This document shows positions 28,435 through 39,802 of a DNA stretch of 64,000 nucleotides, in pieces. Source of the stretch: Sycobia sp. Sy_11. Its lineage: Eukaryota > Arthropoda > Insecta > Hymenoptera > Epichrysomallidae. The stretch covers positions 242,001-306,000 of the forward strand of contig JACCIC010000218.1 of assembly GCA_018907035.1 (NCBI GenBank), written 5' to 3'. Made by a program: the position numbers and the translations under genes. Every line of letters starts with the position of its first letter. The stretch's first letter is position 1. The notes beneath the pieces are model-generated. The model worked only from the letters and a program-made list of their open reading frames with translations, did no database searches and had not been told where the DNA came from.

Positions 28435-28551
28435 GAGATAGAGAGAGAGAGAGAGAAAGAGAGGGGAGGGGAGGGAGATTCAGAAAGAAACCATTAGCAA
28501 ATGATAAAAACGAATCAAAGCCATAAAGATATCCTGTTGAAAAGATCTATG

Positions 28552-28615
<64 letters not shown>
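28435..28615. repeat. (GA)n tract followed by (AT)n microsatellite
   Basis: An imperfect GA/GGGGA tract at 28435-28480 and an (AT)n array at 28558-28615. Confidence 0.9.
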
Positions 28616-28617
<2 letters not shown>

Positions 28618-28960
28618 TCGCAACCATGGTCTACCATCAATCTTGGATAACAAAAAACAACAGAAAGATAGTCATCGGGATCGAGCTTTATAAAGAGAAT
28701 GGGAGTCGATGGTCGATGCGGCGCGGCGCAGGAGAGCTAATGGGGCAACCTGTGGCAGCTCCCGCTCGTAAGTTACGCTATCGGTCAAAGTTTGACGATA
28801 ATCAGAAATGATTTTACTTTACACGCTTTTAGCCGTCCTGTAATTTTTCCTCTCTTTCTACGCTTTTTACATCGTTTCCTTTTGTTCGGCATTTTTTTTT
28901 TCGTGTTCACGTATACCATAAACGATACGCAAGGACAAAAATCGCTCTCCCCTCCCTCTA

Positions 28961-28966
<6 letters not shown>

Positions 28967-29020
<54 letters not shown>
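28967..29020. repeat. (TC)n microsatellite
   Basis: A TC array with one interruption near 29010. Confidence 0.95.
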
Positions 29021-29022
<2 letters not shown>

Positions 29023-31822
29023 TTCTACGTTGGAAACTCGCTAGATGCAGGAAACGAACGTAAATCCAATACACATGTAAGGCAGAGCGACGCTTATAAG
29101 AGACAGCACGAGATAGTTAGTGCGGAAAAGAAAAACGCTCGTTGTCTTCGAACTCGGGATTATCCAATCAACGGGATTGCTCGGTGAAGTATTGATTGCC
29201 GCGCGTGCGGAATCCCCGAAGAAACGCGCAAAGAATTGCCGGAATATAAAAAGTAGGTCGAATGTTCGGCAGTCAGGGTGAGGTGGAGGCAGGGAGGGGG
29301 GCGAAAGAAGTTCTTTTGGAAATTGATTAGTAAAATATGTATGCGAGGTCGTTGTGTAGTAATTACTTTAAACTGGGTACGATTGGATAAGAGCGCGTTT
29401 ATGATTTATAAAAGCAAGGGTTTAACTGTATAGTTTTAGCGTCGATCGAAAATTCTTTTCGACAATGTTGAGCCGCGAATGACGATTGGAAGAAGGCTAA
29501 GTCAATGCTTAATATCTTGTACATGGATTAACGATTTTATAAATTATTGTTATTATATTGTTCTAAGAAGTATATAAAAACTATGCGTAAATTTAATATA
29601 TAGCATTGTTGAATGACTCGAGCTTTACATTTGTTACTATATTCATTGAATTTATTAAATGTAAATGTAATGTTACTCATCCAAATCCATATTACTTAAT
29701 TAATTAGGCTACGAGAATGATGTTTTACATATGCAATTATATTTAATATTAACATTTAATTTTTTTAAATTGTAGGAAAAAACTTTCAGTTTATCTAAAC
29801 AGGTTAAAATATATATATATATAAACTAGAGTAATATAATTTGTAACACGATTATTCCGAGCTCGAATCTCAGTCTCTATGTCGCAACAAATGACGAAAG
29901 CAGAGTAGCAAAATTCCATTCGAAATTTACATCTGCTTTATTTACAAGGCACATAGTAGATCAACATTGCTGGTTAATGACGATACGGCTGTATACAACT
30001 GGGTCAGTATTATTTCACATAGAAGAGAAAATTTAAAAATAATAAGAAAATTTTGCCAATGATTATTATTTTAATAAAATCATCATATTGAATATCAATC
30101 GTGTTAAAAGTACGCACTAAAAGTATATACTGTTTTATATCGTAAAATTAATATATAATTGTTTTTCTTTAATTTTAACGATATATATGTTTTTTTAACT
30201 CGAAGATATGCCGATGATACGTAAAATACCGAAATGGTATTCGGGTCTGACATTCTTAATCAGTGCCAAACTATTTAGTTCCATCAAATTATTTTAATTA
30301 AATAACATTACAGTTATTTCAAGGGAGAAAAAAACTTTTGCGTAAAACTTTATTATCAAAATGAGGAAAATATACAGCGAAAATTTTAAGCCAGTCCTGA
30401 AAATTTTATAGGATCATGAAAGTTCCCAAGTATTATACTTCCGCGCTTAATATATTAATATATATTAATATTAGCAATTTAAGTCTTTTTAAATTTCGTA
30501 CTTCATGATTTAAAATTAAATATTAAGTATTAAATTTCTTCAATAAGTTACCTCTAATACTGAGGAAGTATTTTTATCAAGATGGATACAGACTTCGAAT
30601 GCTTAGTATAATAGTAAAATGGTTCGGTCAATGATGATCGGGAATTAAATAAAATCAATTGTATATAGATTCTATATTTACTTTTTCATATGTTACTTTT
30701 TTAAAACAATCAACATTTACGTAACTTTTTGATTTATCCTATATCCTTACAATTTCGTACAAATAAGTTTCGTTGAAAAATACTCGGATTTATATTTCAT
30801 TTATGCATATGGACTGAAATGAAAAAGACACAATTGCGGTGACATTTATTTTCTCCTCGCTTACGCTCGAATGGCTGCGTATGTATATACGTATGGAGCG
30901 TCGAATAGTTTGTCATATACCGAGAAGTTCTGTTCATTTAACTGTGCTACGGGTTCGAGGCATCGCTTCCCCGGTGCCTATGTTTCATTCGGTAAAACAA
31001 CGCGTCCACTATCGTATTTGCTGCACATAAACGTTACGTGCGAAGTTTCACTCGAGATTCAAAATTGAGAGTGCAAATAATTAAATTGTCTTTATAAATT
31101 TTAATCGATGATTTATTTTCTAAATTATTGAAGAAGACTGGCAAATTTTTCTATTTTATATTATGCTATGTTTTTTATTAAAGACCTGTTCAAGCTATTA
31201 TTTTCTAATCGAGAAAAAGTATTCTGTTTTAAATAATATTTGTGTGTGACAAATGAAAGATATCGAAGTTTAAATATTCATGCCATTTCTTTACGATTAT
31301 TTTACATTGTTACAATGCTTCAGAGTAAATTTATCGAACCATGGAAACATGGATAACATTTTTAAAATTTTGCAAGTAAAAATTATATATAATATTGTCA
31401 AAATACTGTTAATTCTGCATTTTTTGACGAATTTTCTTGAAGCTTTGAAACAATGTAAAAGGACGCAAAAAATAAAATAATTAATTAAAACTTAAATTTT
31501 AAAATAATTTAATCTTATACAAGGTGAATATATCATTTAAAAGTAGGAAAAACAAAGAAATAACCTTTTACGCGATCGGTAAAAATGGTCTTCAACAGCC
31601 CCTTACAAATCTACAAATTTATCATTATAATAATTATTTTTTAATCAACAATGCATTAAATTACACAGTCATATTCATTAACTTTTAATTCCAATTTCGT
31701 TTCTTACAACAAATGCAAATTCATTTTTTTTTTCAATTGCAAGTGCAATTATTTATTTGTGAATGAAGGAAAAGAGCAAATAATTCATGTTCGCCAGGCA
31801 AATTCGTCCGTCCATCGACGTA

Positions 31823-32023
31823 TCAGTTCCTATCGTCGTCCCTTTGTAGATTGAATATCAGAGTCATGAAGACGAGGAACACGGCAATCTCGATGTAATT
31901 AGTCTCCAGGAACTCGTACAGAGCACGTTTCCATATGCGCCAGGAGAACCAGCGGCCGTTGCTTTGGAAGAGCCGCTTCGGCGGCTCCTCGTCCCCGTCC
32001 ATCCCAGACGGCATTTTTTTCAT
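31823..32023 (-). CDS. Putative small single-pass membrane protein
   Basis: An intronless ORF starts at the ATG at 32023 (66 residues), or three codons later at 32014 (63 residues), which has the better context with A at -3. An in-frame stop lies just upstream. The protein has an acidic N-terminus (GMDGDEEPPKR), an aromatic/basic segment (NGRWFSWRIWKRALYEFLE), one hydrophobic helix (IEIAVFLVFMTLIFNL) and a short polar tail ending QRDDDRN. A reverse-strand AATAAA equivalent lies about 65 bases past the stop, near 31755. The codons are mixed and non-repetitive, unlike the microsatellite ORFs around it. It is divergent from the multi-exon gene, with about 1.1 kb between them. No family is recognised, and it could instead be the last exon of a spliced gene. 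Confidence 0.5.
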   Translation of the reverse strand: MKKMPSGMDGDEEPPKRLFQSNGRWFSWRIWKRALYEFLETNYIEIAVFLVFMTLIFNLQRDDDRN

Positions 32024-33133
32024 CAATTCCAGGTGGTGTCATCTTTTTTTTTGTTGTTGAGATAGACCAATTGCGTCATCGAGCCGGGAATACGAAAGCG
32101 CGTGTTTGTTTGTTTTGTTTGTTATGTTATTCATAGGCGGGTAGGTCAATTTTCGGAACGACAATATTAACTGAATTTTTTTTCAAGAATTTTTTTAAAA
32201 TAAATTTTTGTTTGACTGATTTTTATGACGCGCGCCATGCATTCGCTGAACTATACTAAAATATACATACTTCCTTCGTTACAAAAATATGTACTGTCCC
32301 TATTGAGAAAAAATTCAATCGAATATTCAGGTGTAATTTCACATAAAAAATCATTTCATTAAAAAATATTTTTTAAACGTTGTCTCAAATACCAGATTTT
32401 TTTATTTATTAACGTCCTAATTTGATTTTACTATGTCCGCAATACAGCATCAAAATACCTTTTATAAGTTCTGGTAGTCTGATTTAAATTTCGATTTATT
32501 TTTTAATATCGAAGAATAAAGATCATATTGGCTAATATCCTGTCTTTTGATGTTATCAGCAACACGCCAGTACCGAATTGAAATGTCAACAAATAATAAA
32601 ATTGATTATCAAATAATTTTATTTTATTCTTGTTATTCATTAAAATTTAAATGAACAGTCGTTCTAAAGTTTTATCTAATTTCTTATCTGAAAATTAACC
32701 TGAATTTTTTCGAAATAGGCTTGCTACTTTTAACAAAATTTCGTTGATAACAAAAATTCCGAAATTCAAAAAAATTATTTATAAAAATTTAATTAAGTAA
32801 AATGAAAGTTCGTTTAAAATTGAAAAAAAAAAAATAAAAAATCCATCATCTACCGTGTGTCTCAAAATAAGCCTTCTCCAAATCTATATAGGTTAACCAT
32901 AAAAAAACACGCTAAAATTCCGAGGAAAAACAAGGGAATCAACTCGACAAAGTGCGCGACGTGCACTCGATCGAGCATAACCCCCCCTCCCTCGCTCCGC
33001 ACCAATATAATCCCCCGCAAATTCGATCGCACCCGGGATTCATAATTAAATTTCTAAAACTCACGGGCGAATGTCTCGCTTTTTTCGAACTGATGCGGAA
33101 GCGTCACGCGGTCGGTCATGCTCGGGCGATCAG

Positions 33134-33368
33134 CACCAATTTGATAATGACGTCGATGGCGAGGAGGTTACGACGAGGACGACGAGGGCGAGGACAGCGA
33201 CGCCGGCGCGCTCGACGACAGCATGAGGAGTCGGCGAGGCGCTGCCTCGCCCGCGGATGCACCGGCCGCGCGGTTCGAGACGACGAATGTGCGCTGCCGC
33301 TGCGGCAGCAGGCAGGCGGGACCGCCCTGTCAGGAGCCGCGTCGACGGAGTCGGTGCCGGACTTATAG
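33134..33368 (+). CDS. Exon A of an unrecognised multi-exon gene (5'-most exon found)
   Basis: The frame that splices correctly is open from 33151 and has its first ATG at 33223 (A at -3). It reads an acidic stretch YDEDDEGEDSDAGALDDS, then MRSRRGAASPADAP, then a Cys/Arg-rich part with VRCRCGS and RCRTYR. The donor is TATAG|GTTAGG, so the exon ends at 33368 in phase 2, and the next exon supplies the G that completes an Arg codon. Upstream, a different frame reads FDNDVDGEEV (33140-33169), which would run straight into the acidic stretch if one base were added near 33166-33169. Either translation starts at 33223, or the exon begins after a weak CAG acceptor at 33131-33133 and the sequence carries a one-base indel. 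No homology is recognised, and the 5' boundary is uncertain. Confidence 0.6.
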
Positions 33369-33395
33369 GTTAGGGGTCGTAAAGTCTTTATCTCG

Positions 33396-33396
<1 letters not shown>

Positions 33397-33421
<25 letters not shown>
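33397..33421. repeat. Short (TC)n array in intron after exon A
   Basis: TC dinucleotides about 30 bases past the exon A donor. Confidence 0.9.
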
Positions 33422-33428
<7 letters not shown>

Positions 33429-34178
33429 CCTCCCACCTATCTTTAGAAATAAATAAAGCACTGTCATAGAATTTGAGGTTACGCGCGATAATTGTCCGAG
33501 TATTAGTGGGCGGCTGATTGGATTAATCGCTTTTCATTAGACTCGATTTGAAATTTCGTGATCATTCAGTTATAATATACCCTCCCTGTCTATCAAATTA
33601 TCTACTGAAGGCGTAAGTTTTTTCGCTTAATAAAGACGCTCGACCATTAACGCGATCATTTCTATTCGAATAAAAGTTGTTTGTTAATAAATTAATTAAA
33701 AACTAGAAATATATTTGTATCTCAGCCCAAATATTTTAACACAATAAAATTGTTGGATTGGTGATCTATGAAACATTTAAAGTTGCATAATAAAGCAAAT
33801 AGTTATTATTATTGATGTCTAGTTTTTTTTTATTATGAAATGCTCTACTGTAAGTGAATTTTTAATACTGATAGTATATGAAAATTTTACTAGAAAATAC
33901 ACTAAAAATTTAATTTATTATTTTATTATTTGATATCTTTTATAATGAATATCTTTTATGATATATCTTTTAAAAGTACGCCAACAGAGCTAGTATATAC
34001 AATTTTAAATGTATTTGGTAATCCAATAAAACATATATTATTGTTGTCTCGAATTATACGTAAAATTAAATTTAAGTGGATTTTATTTAAAAAAATGTTT
34101 CGAATTGTCGCGTGAAAATTATTTTTCAACATAATGAAGCTGCTGGAAAATTTAATCATATTATATAAATGAATTTAG

Positions 34179-34381
34179 GGATCCCGAAGACGACTTCAAC
34201 AGCATATTGCAATTCGGTAATGGTGAGCGACGCAATGAATTCAACGAGGACGAGTCGCTGCTCAATATTTTGGATGGGTCCTGCAGCAATCGAACGTCCT
34301 CAAAGTCTATTGCAATCGTGCGCAAGCACGTTCAGCGACCGAAAAAAGATTCGCCGCCTTCTTGTCTGAAAAGGTCGGGAA
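34179..34381 (+). CDS. Exon B of the same gene
   Basis: The acceptor is TTTAG|G at 34177-34178. The leading G joins the AG of exon A to make an Arg codon, and the frame then reads DPEDDFNSILQFGNG, followed by NEDESLLNILDG and a Ser/Lys-rich end containing SPPSCLKR. The donor is GGAA|GTAAGA, so the exon ends at 34381 in phase 1. The open frame runs on into the intron, which has no coding character. The composition (Asp, Glu, Asn, Ser, Lys) suggests a disordered region. Its base composition is less GC-rich than exons A, C and D. Phase agreement on both sides is the main support. Confidence 0.65.
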
Positions 34382-34505
34382 GTAAGAAAACGATTATAAA
34401 GTTTAAAAATGTCCTAAATATCCTAGACTTTATAACTTTTCGCAATACAGCTACGTGGCTTATTTGCATTGATCAAAAAAAAAATGATGTATTTTTCATG
34501 AGGCG

Positions 34506-34533
34506 AAATTCCCATATACATAATTCCCATATA
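34506..34533. repeat. Short direct duplication, period 15
   Basis: ATTCCCATATAC occurs twice, 15 bases apart, in the intron between exons B and C. Confidence 0.6.
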
Positions 34534-35182
34534 CGCCATTGTCATAAAAGTTATGTCGATCGTTTTATTAGAACAAGGAATTTTAAAAAAAGAATACTCT
34601 TAATATTTTGAAATGCTGAGATATAATTCTTGGAGGGGATGTATGTGTATATAAGATTGAAATCATAAAAAACTTTTAATATAATTTCTGATTATTTGAA
34701 TTTATACCAGACAATCTTTGAATTATATTTATATCGGACAATAAAAAATAAAAAATTAGGTAATATTTAATTTAAGGGGCTGAGGAAGTCAATTTTTATT
34801 GATCAAGCAAAAAATATTTTGTTTTAAATAATATGATTTATTTTCGTCTAAATTACACTATATTTTAAATTTTCAAGAAAAAACATCGAACAGTTATCGA
34901 AGAACGTTTGACAATTTTAGTTTATAATATGTTCTCATTTGAACACGTAATAGAGTAGAGCATACGCAAATAAATCATACGGTCAAGTATTGTTAAAATT
35001 CGAGCGCACTGTACTCAATCGGTATCGAAGATCAGTTCTAAGCAGTAATTTGACAAATTTATGTGAAAAATATCAAAACAAGTGGCCACATTTTTACTAA
35101 TACGCCATATGATACGAATAAGAAGAATAAGGAGAAAAATAAGAAAAAGCACGAAATCGAACTAATTGAAATCTCGTCCCAG

Positions 35183-35517
35183 CAAAGTCGAGCCGCAGGA
35201 AAAGGGTCAACTTTAACGACGACCTGTCCTCGTCGCCCCATCTCGAGGACCGGGCCTCGAGCACGGCCGTCTACGACAGCAATTGCAGCAGCACCGGCAG
35301 GAGCTTCCCCTCGCCCGACTGCCGCAGCCTCTCGAGCGATTACCCGTGGGCGTCGACGTCGCGCGAGGCCTCCGGCTGCGACTCCGGGGCGACGGGCGTC
35401 AGCCCGCGTAGGAGGCGGCAGCCGAGGTGCTCGTCGACGAGCTCCCGGGACGAGCAGCGGTGGGCGGGGCCGAGGTCGGGCGATACGAGGCTCGCCCGGA
35501 GACTCTTCGAATACGGG

Positions 35518-35550
<33 letters not shown>

Positions 35551-35635
35551 TCGGCGTTCAACGAGGCGCATCGAGAGGACTGCGATGCCGCAGAGAAGAG
35601 CACCCAGTTCCCGGAGCGTCGGGGCGACGATGCTG
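35183..35635 (+). CDS. Exon C: RVxF-type motif, Ser-rich region and poly-Asp run
   Basis: The acceptor is CTCGTCCCAG|CA (AG at 35181-35182), in phase with exon B across an ACA codon. It opens with KSSRRKRVNFNDDL, where R/K-V-x-F matches the protein phosphatase 1 docking consensus (residues about 124-127 counted from the ATG at 33223). A Ser/Arg-rich segment follows (SSSPHLEDR, SFPSPDCRSLSSDYPW), then LARRLFEYG, then eleven Asp encoded by a pure GAC repeat (35518-35550), then SAFNEAHREDCDAAEKS. The 3' end is uncertain: GCTG|GTCAGA at 35636 (phase 1) fits exon D best, while CAC|GTAATC at 35656 (phase 0) is an alternative. The long open frames on both strands in other registers are shadows caused by high GC content. 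Probably a disordered regulatory region; a PP1 role is inference only. Confidence 0.7.
35518..35550 (+). repeat. (GAC)11 coding trinucleotide repeat
   Basis: Eleven identical GAC codons encode the poly-Asp run of exon C. Being pure, the array is probably length-variable. Confidence 0.9.
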
Positions 35636-36931
35636 GTCAGAGTCTGCTCGTACACGTAATCCTAGACGCACGATTGTGAATGGGGGAAGTGGCACTTTTT
35701 GTCATTTTATTTTTAGCAAGCTAATGGCACAGAAATCTTTGGAAAATTTTCTCTAAAACGTTTCCTACGATAATGACAAACTTCGGCGTTCGCGGCGAGA
35801 ACGTTCTTCAAAACTTTTTTTTTTTCATAGATATGTCGAAAGGTCGTATTATAAGAGAAATATTGAAATGGAAGATTTTAGAAGAATATTTAAAAATATT
35901 TCAAAAACATTCTCATATTTTTAAATTATTATAATATAAATTTTCTTTAAAATATTTGGCATCTTTATTGCATTTGGAATATTGCTTTTGAAAAATTTCA
36001 ACTAATTTATTAGTATAGGTTTTTTGTAAATTACCAATGAAAAGTGCTCAGTCGATCTTATGACTTTATCCTATCCTCAACATACACAATGAGGATTTTT
36101 TCTATATTTAATCTAATTTATGATAATATAAAATCAACATTACTTGCCACTTTCATATCACACCATTAGAAGAAATAACAGAATATTTTGAAATATTTTA
36201 AAGACTTTTTTTAACGAGTTAACATCTAAAAAATTGTTTTTTGTACTATTTTACAAAGCTTTAATAAAATATTTAGAAAATAATATGCAATATATACAGT
36301 GTGCTGTTACAATCTCCAGCGGCTAGAAGCTGAGATAATCAGTAATCTATAATAAATAAAATAGACAAAAACTATTGTATATACGAAGGAAACATATTCG
36401 CCACCTAGTGATGAGGAACTTTTATTCAAACATTCAATATTAATATACACTACATAGTCTAATGCTTTTTTTCTAACGTTTTTGTGTGTTTAAATACATT
36501 AAGATAATATTTTCAATACTATGCACAACCATTGTAACATAATACATTTAAAATATTTCAAAATATTTTTGAAAAATCTTTTATTAAATGTTATAAACGT
36601 TTTTAATTTTTTTTCAACGTTATATTTTTTATTTATTTATTATTTATAGTATGCTGACTTTCTGACAGTTATTTGGAATTTTACGTCATTCTCAAAGAGA
36701 TTTATCGATTATCTATTTTTTAGTTACACGGAATTTCAATATTTACAACTAGTTTATCACTGCGAGAGTCTTTGAAAACGACGTAAAAGTTGGAAAATAA
36801 TGGCCACAAAGCGTATAAATGGGCCTGCAACGCGCCCGCCTAAAAAATTGCCCCTTCGTCCCATTATCCCCGGCAAAGCGTTCGCTCGGGCCGCTCACTA
36901 ACGATCCCCTCGATCCCTCGGTCGCGCTTAG

Positions 36932-37259
36932 CCGTGACACCGGGGCGAGGGCCGCGCCAGCGCCGCCGTCGGGCCGACGTAGCTCCGGGACGCCGGCTCG
37001 CCGAGGACGAGGACCGGCTGCTCGCCGATCTCGGCCGGCTCTCGCTCACCTCGAGCGGCCGCTGCTCGGACGAGGAGCCCCGCATCGCGAGGCCGTCAAC
37101 GCCGCGGATACTGAGGCAGCGGGACGCGCGGCGCAGGGCCGGGCTCAGGCGCATGTTCGTTTATCCGCCCGAAGGGCGGGCGGGCGAGCCGCTCACCCTG
37201 GTCAAGAAGTGGTCCAACATCGACAGCCACGTCAGGGGCGATCCCAGCGGCGGTTACAG
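36932..37259 (+). CDS. Exon D of the same gene
   Basis: The likely acceptor is a pyrimidine-rich stretch ending in CGCTTAG at 36930-36931. It gives phase 1 entry, making GCC with the last G of exon C. The frame reads through an Arg-rich part (GRGPRQRRRRADVAPGRR), then AEDEDRLLADLGRLSLTSSG, CSDEEPRIARPSTPRIL and an Arg-rich stretch, and ends in a more ordered segment: FVYPPEGRAGEPLTLVKKW, SNIDSHVRGDPSGGYR. The donor CAG|GTAAGG at 37260 is strong. A second acceptor at 36959-36960, in phase with the alternative end of exon C, cannot be excluded. The 3' half has the best coding look of the whole gene. Confidence 0.7.
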
Positions 37260-38585
37260 GTAAGGATCTGGGGGGGGGTGGAAAAAGAACGAGGCCAAGA
37301 TTTTTGCGCGACGTAAAACAATGCTATACATATATTATACGCATATATTTTTGATGGATATCGGATATTACTCTTCAGCATTTTAAATATAAATTTTCAT
37401 TAGTCTATCATAGCATGTTTTAAAATTTATTAATAATACTTGCTGAATTCTTCTTAAACATTTGACTGTGTGTACTAATTGTTTTATGCCTTGAGCCAAA
37501 CTATTGATGATAAAATTTTATATGTTATATAAATAGCTATATGAAATGCTTAAAGTGTAAATATTTCCTTTTCTGATGTAAGTGTAGAACGATGCATATA
37601 CATATAACGCTTTTATACACATTAATTTGCTATATATAGCTTTTTCATTAAAAGTAAAGCATGTATTATTTTCAACGTTAATGCATTTCTTTTATGAAGA
37701 TATCATAATACATTTTAAAAAGTCTTCCTTGCGCTAATTGCGCCTGAAACAAGATACACTATACAACTTGTATAACTAACTCATTGGTACGTATTATAAT
37801 TTGAAGAATGAAAAGCTTGAAAACTTTTATTTATTTATTTTATTTATTAATTAATAGAAATATTTTATATCAATCTGATATAATGGAATTATTATATTAT
37901 TAATTATTATATAATTATTATATCTGATATAGTTCATTGACAAGCTAGTCTAGTTTCCTCAATCGAATAATCATTCAATCCCTTTTTTTCTCAAATACTC
38001 ATAATCTGGAAAAGTACAATCGTTTAAAAATAAATTAAGAAGTATATGTCATCGACGAATAAGGCTCAATAAATTTAAATTATAAACTGCATCATCAAAT
38101 AAGAATTAAATATATTAGATTTTAAATTTTTAAACTACAAGTTAATCTAACCATGCCTCCGCCAATACATTTAGATTAAATACGATTTGAATCATCGGCT
38201 TTAAGTTTTCAATCGATGTAAAGCACATACGTGTATATTAATTGAAATCAATATAATTGTTTTCATAATCTTAGTTATATAAATAGTCTGATTATAATTG
38301 GACGTGATTCGAATTGGATACGTTGGCTCTCTAATGGCACTTTAAAGCTTTTTATAAGAAATAGATATAGTGATACAATGTACACGAAATTTTAATTGTT
38401 AACATAGCTAATGAATTAAATGTATTGATTATTTGAGTCTTATTACATTAAAATGTATTCATTTCTGTTTTACATATTATTGTCATTTCCATAATAATTC
38501 TTATATTATCATACATTTTAGCAGTTACAAAGATAGTGGAAAATAGTAATGAATAAAATTTGAAATTTGAAATAATTTCTGTATA

Positions 38586-38587
<2 letters not shown>

Positions 38588-38637
<50 letters not shown>
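38588..38637. repeat. (AT)n microsatellite, intronic
   Basis: An AT array in the intron before exon E. Confidence 0.95.
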
Positions 38638-38638
<1 letters not shown>

Positions 38639-38837
38639 CAGAGAAATGGCATCGAAAGTTATATGTCGTTTTCCCCTGGGGCGTCAGATATTAACGATAC
38701 ATTGCTAATAAATTATACAAATGACTTATTACTATTCATAAGCCCCTATGTATCAGCGATTCGATCGTTAATAATTTATCATACAAATTAGTTTCCGTAT
38801 TTGATACCGGTATCTCTCTTTGAAAATTACACATCCG

Positions 38838-38893
38838 CGCGCGCGCGCGCACGCACACACACACATACGCACACACACGCACACACACACACA
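38838..38893. repeat. Alternating CG/CA tract
   Basis: (CG)n passes into (CA)n with ACGC interruptions. Strictly alternating purine-pyrimidine, so a candidate Z-DNA region. Confidence 0.9.
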
Positions 38894-39480
38894 TGTAGAT
38901 ATACTATCATATTTATGTGGATACTGCAGTGCTCTCCGGCTGAGAGAGAAAATTCATAGAGTCAGTCTTTGACATTGCGTTTGTTGGTCACGTGTTCTAT
39001 AACATGCCAGAAACGACGCGTCCCCTCTCCCCCCATTTCGAATTACTTATGCCGAGGAGCGTCGTGTGCTCGGTCCTTTTCGAGTCAGCTTTAATACCGT
39101 TGACATCGGGAACAGATAGACGAGCCGGTAGAGTTTGGATTAAAAATGTTTTCTCCTTTTTTCTCTCTTTTCTCGTTTTTTTTTTCTCCTATCGATCGCC
39201 AAGGGCACCTGAACCATGAACCACGTAGCTAATTTTCGGGCTATATGATGGTGCAACGGTAGTCCACGTTCTGCAAAACAAAAACCACGCGTGACGAACA
39301 AATGTGCGATGAAAATAATGCAATACCGATTGTACAACTTCCGGAGCAATAAAACAGTAGGCGTATCGTATTTCCCCTGATTTTGCTCAGCGTATTATGG
39401 ATGCAACGCGTAAGCCTAAGTTTTTACGTAGAACGAAGCTTGCCGGAGTTCCTTGCCAAATTTGAGCTTTGAAATTAATG

Positions 39481-39481
<1 letters not shown>

Positions 39482-39536
<55 letters not shown>

Positions 39537-39745
39537 GAGGAAATTAAACACAATATTTTTCATCAACGATAAACACAGATAGACTGTTTTCGGCATTTTC
39601 AATTCCAAATAATTTCGAAGCTTATAATTAATAATAATGCATGATAAAATGTACATATCTCAGTACTGTAGGGTTTCATGACTGTAGAGGGGTAATGGTT
39701 AAAATAAATTAAAAATTGATCCGGCTCTCCGTGGACGTCCCTTAC

Positions 39746-39799
<54 letters not shown>
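39482..39799. repeat. Two (AT)n microsatellites, intronic
   Basis: Arrays at 39482-39533 and 39748-39799, both in the last intron. Confidence 0.95.

Positions 39800-39802
<3 letters not shown>

Larger units (their letters stand above)
26746..31822. other. Non-coding apart from microsatellites
   Basis: No exon or transposon recognised between the Penelope-like relic and the small membrane ORF. Confidence 0.45.

Noticed and set aside
32952..33368. 138-codon + strand frame over exon A
   Set aside because: It ends in TAG exactly at the splice donor and does not join exon B in frame.
35059..35659. 198-codon open frames on both strands over exon C
   Set aside because: They are shadow frames rich in Arg, Ala, Pro and Thr from GC-rich DNA. 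The third frame splices in phase with its neighbours and has sensible composition.
36819..37316. 165-codon + strand frame over exon D
   Set aside because: Wrong frame: Ala/Arg/Pro-rich and reads past the strong CAG|GTAAGG donor. The other frame joins exon E in phase.
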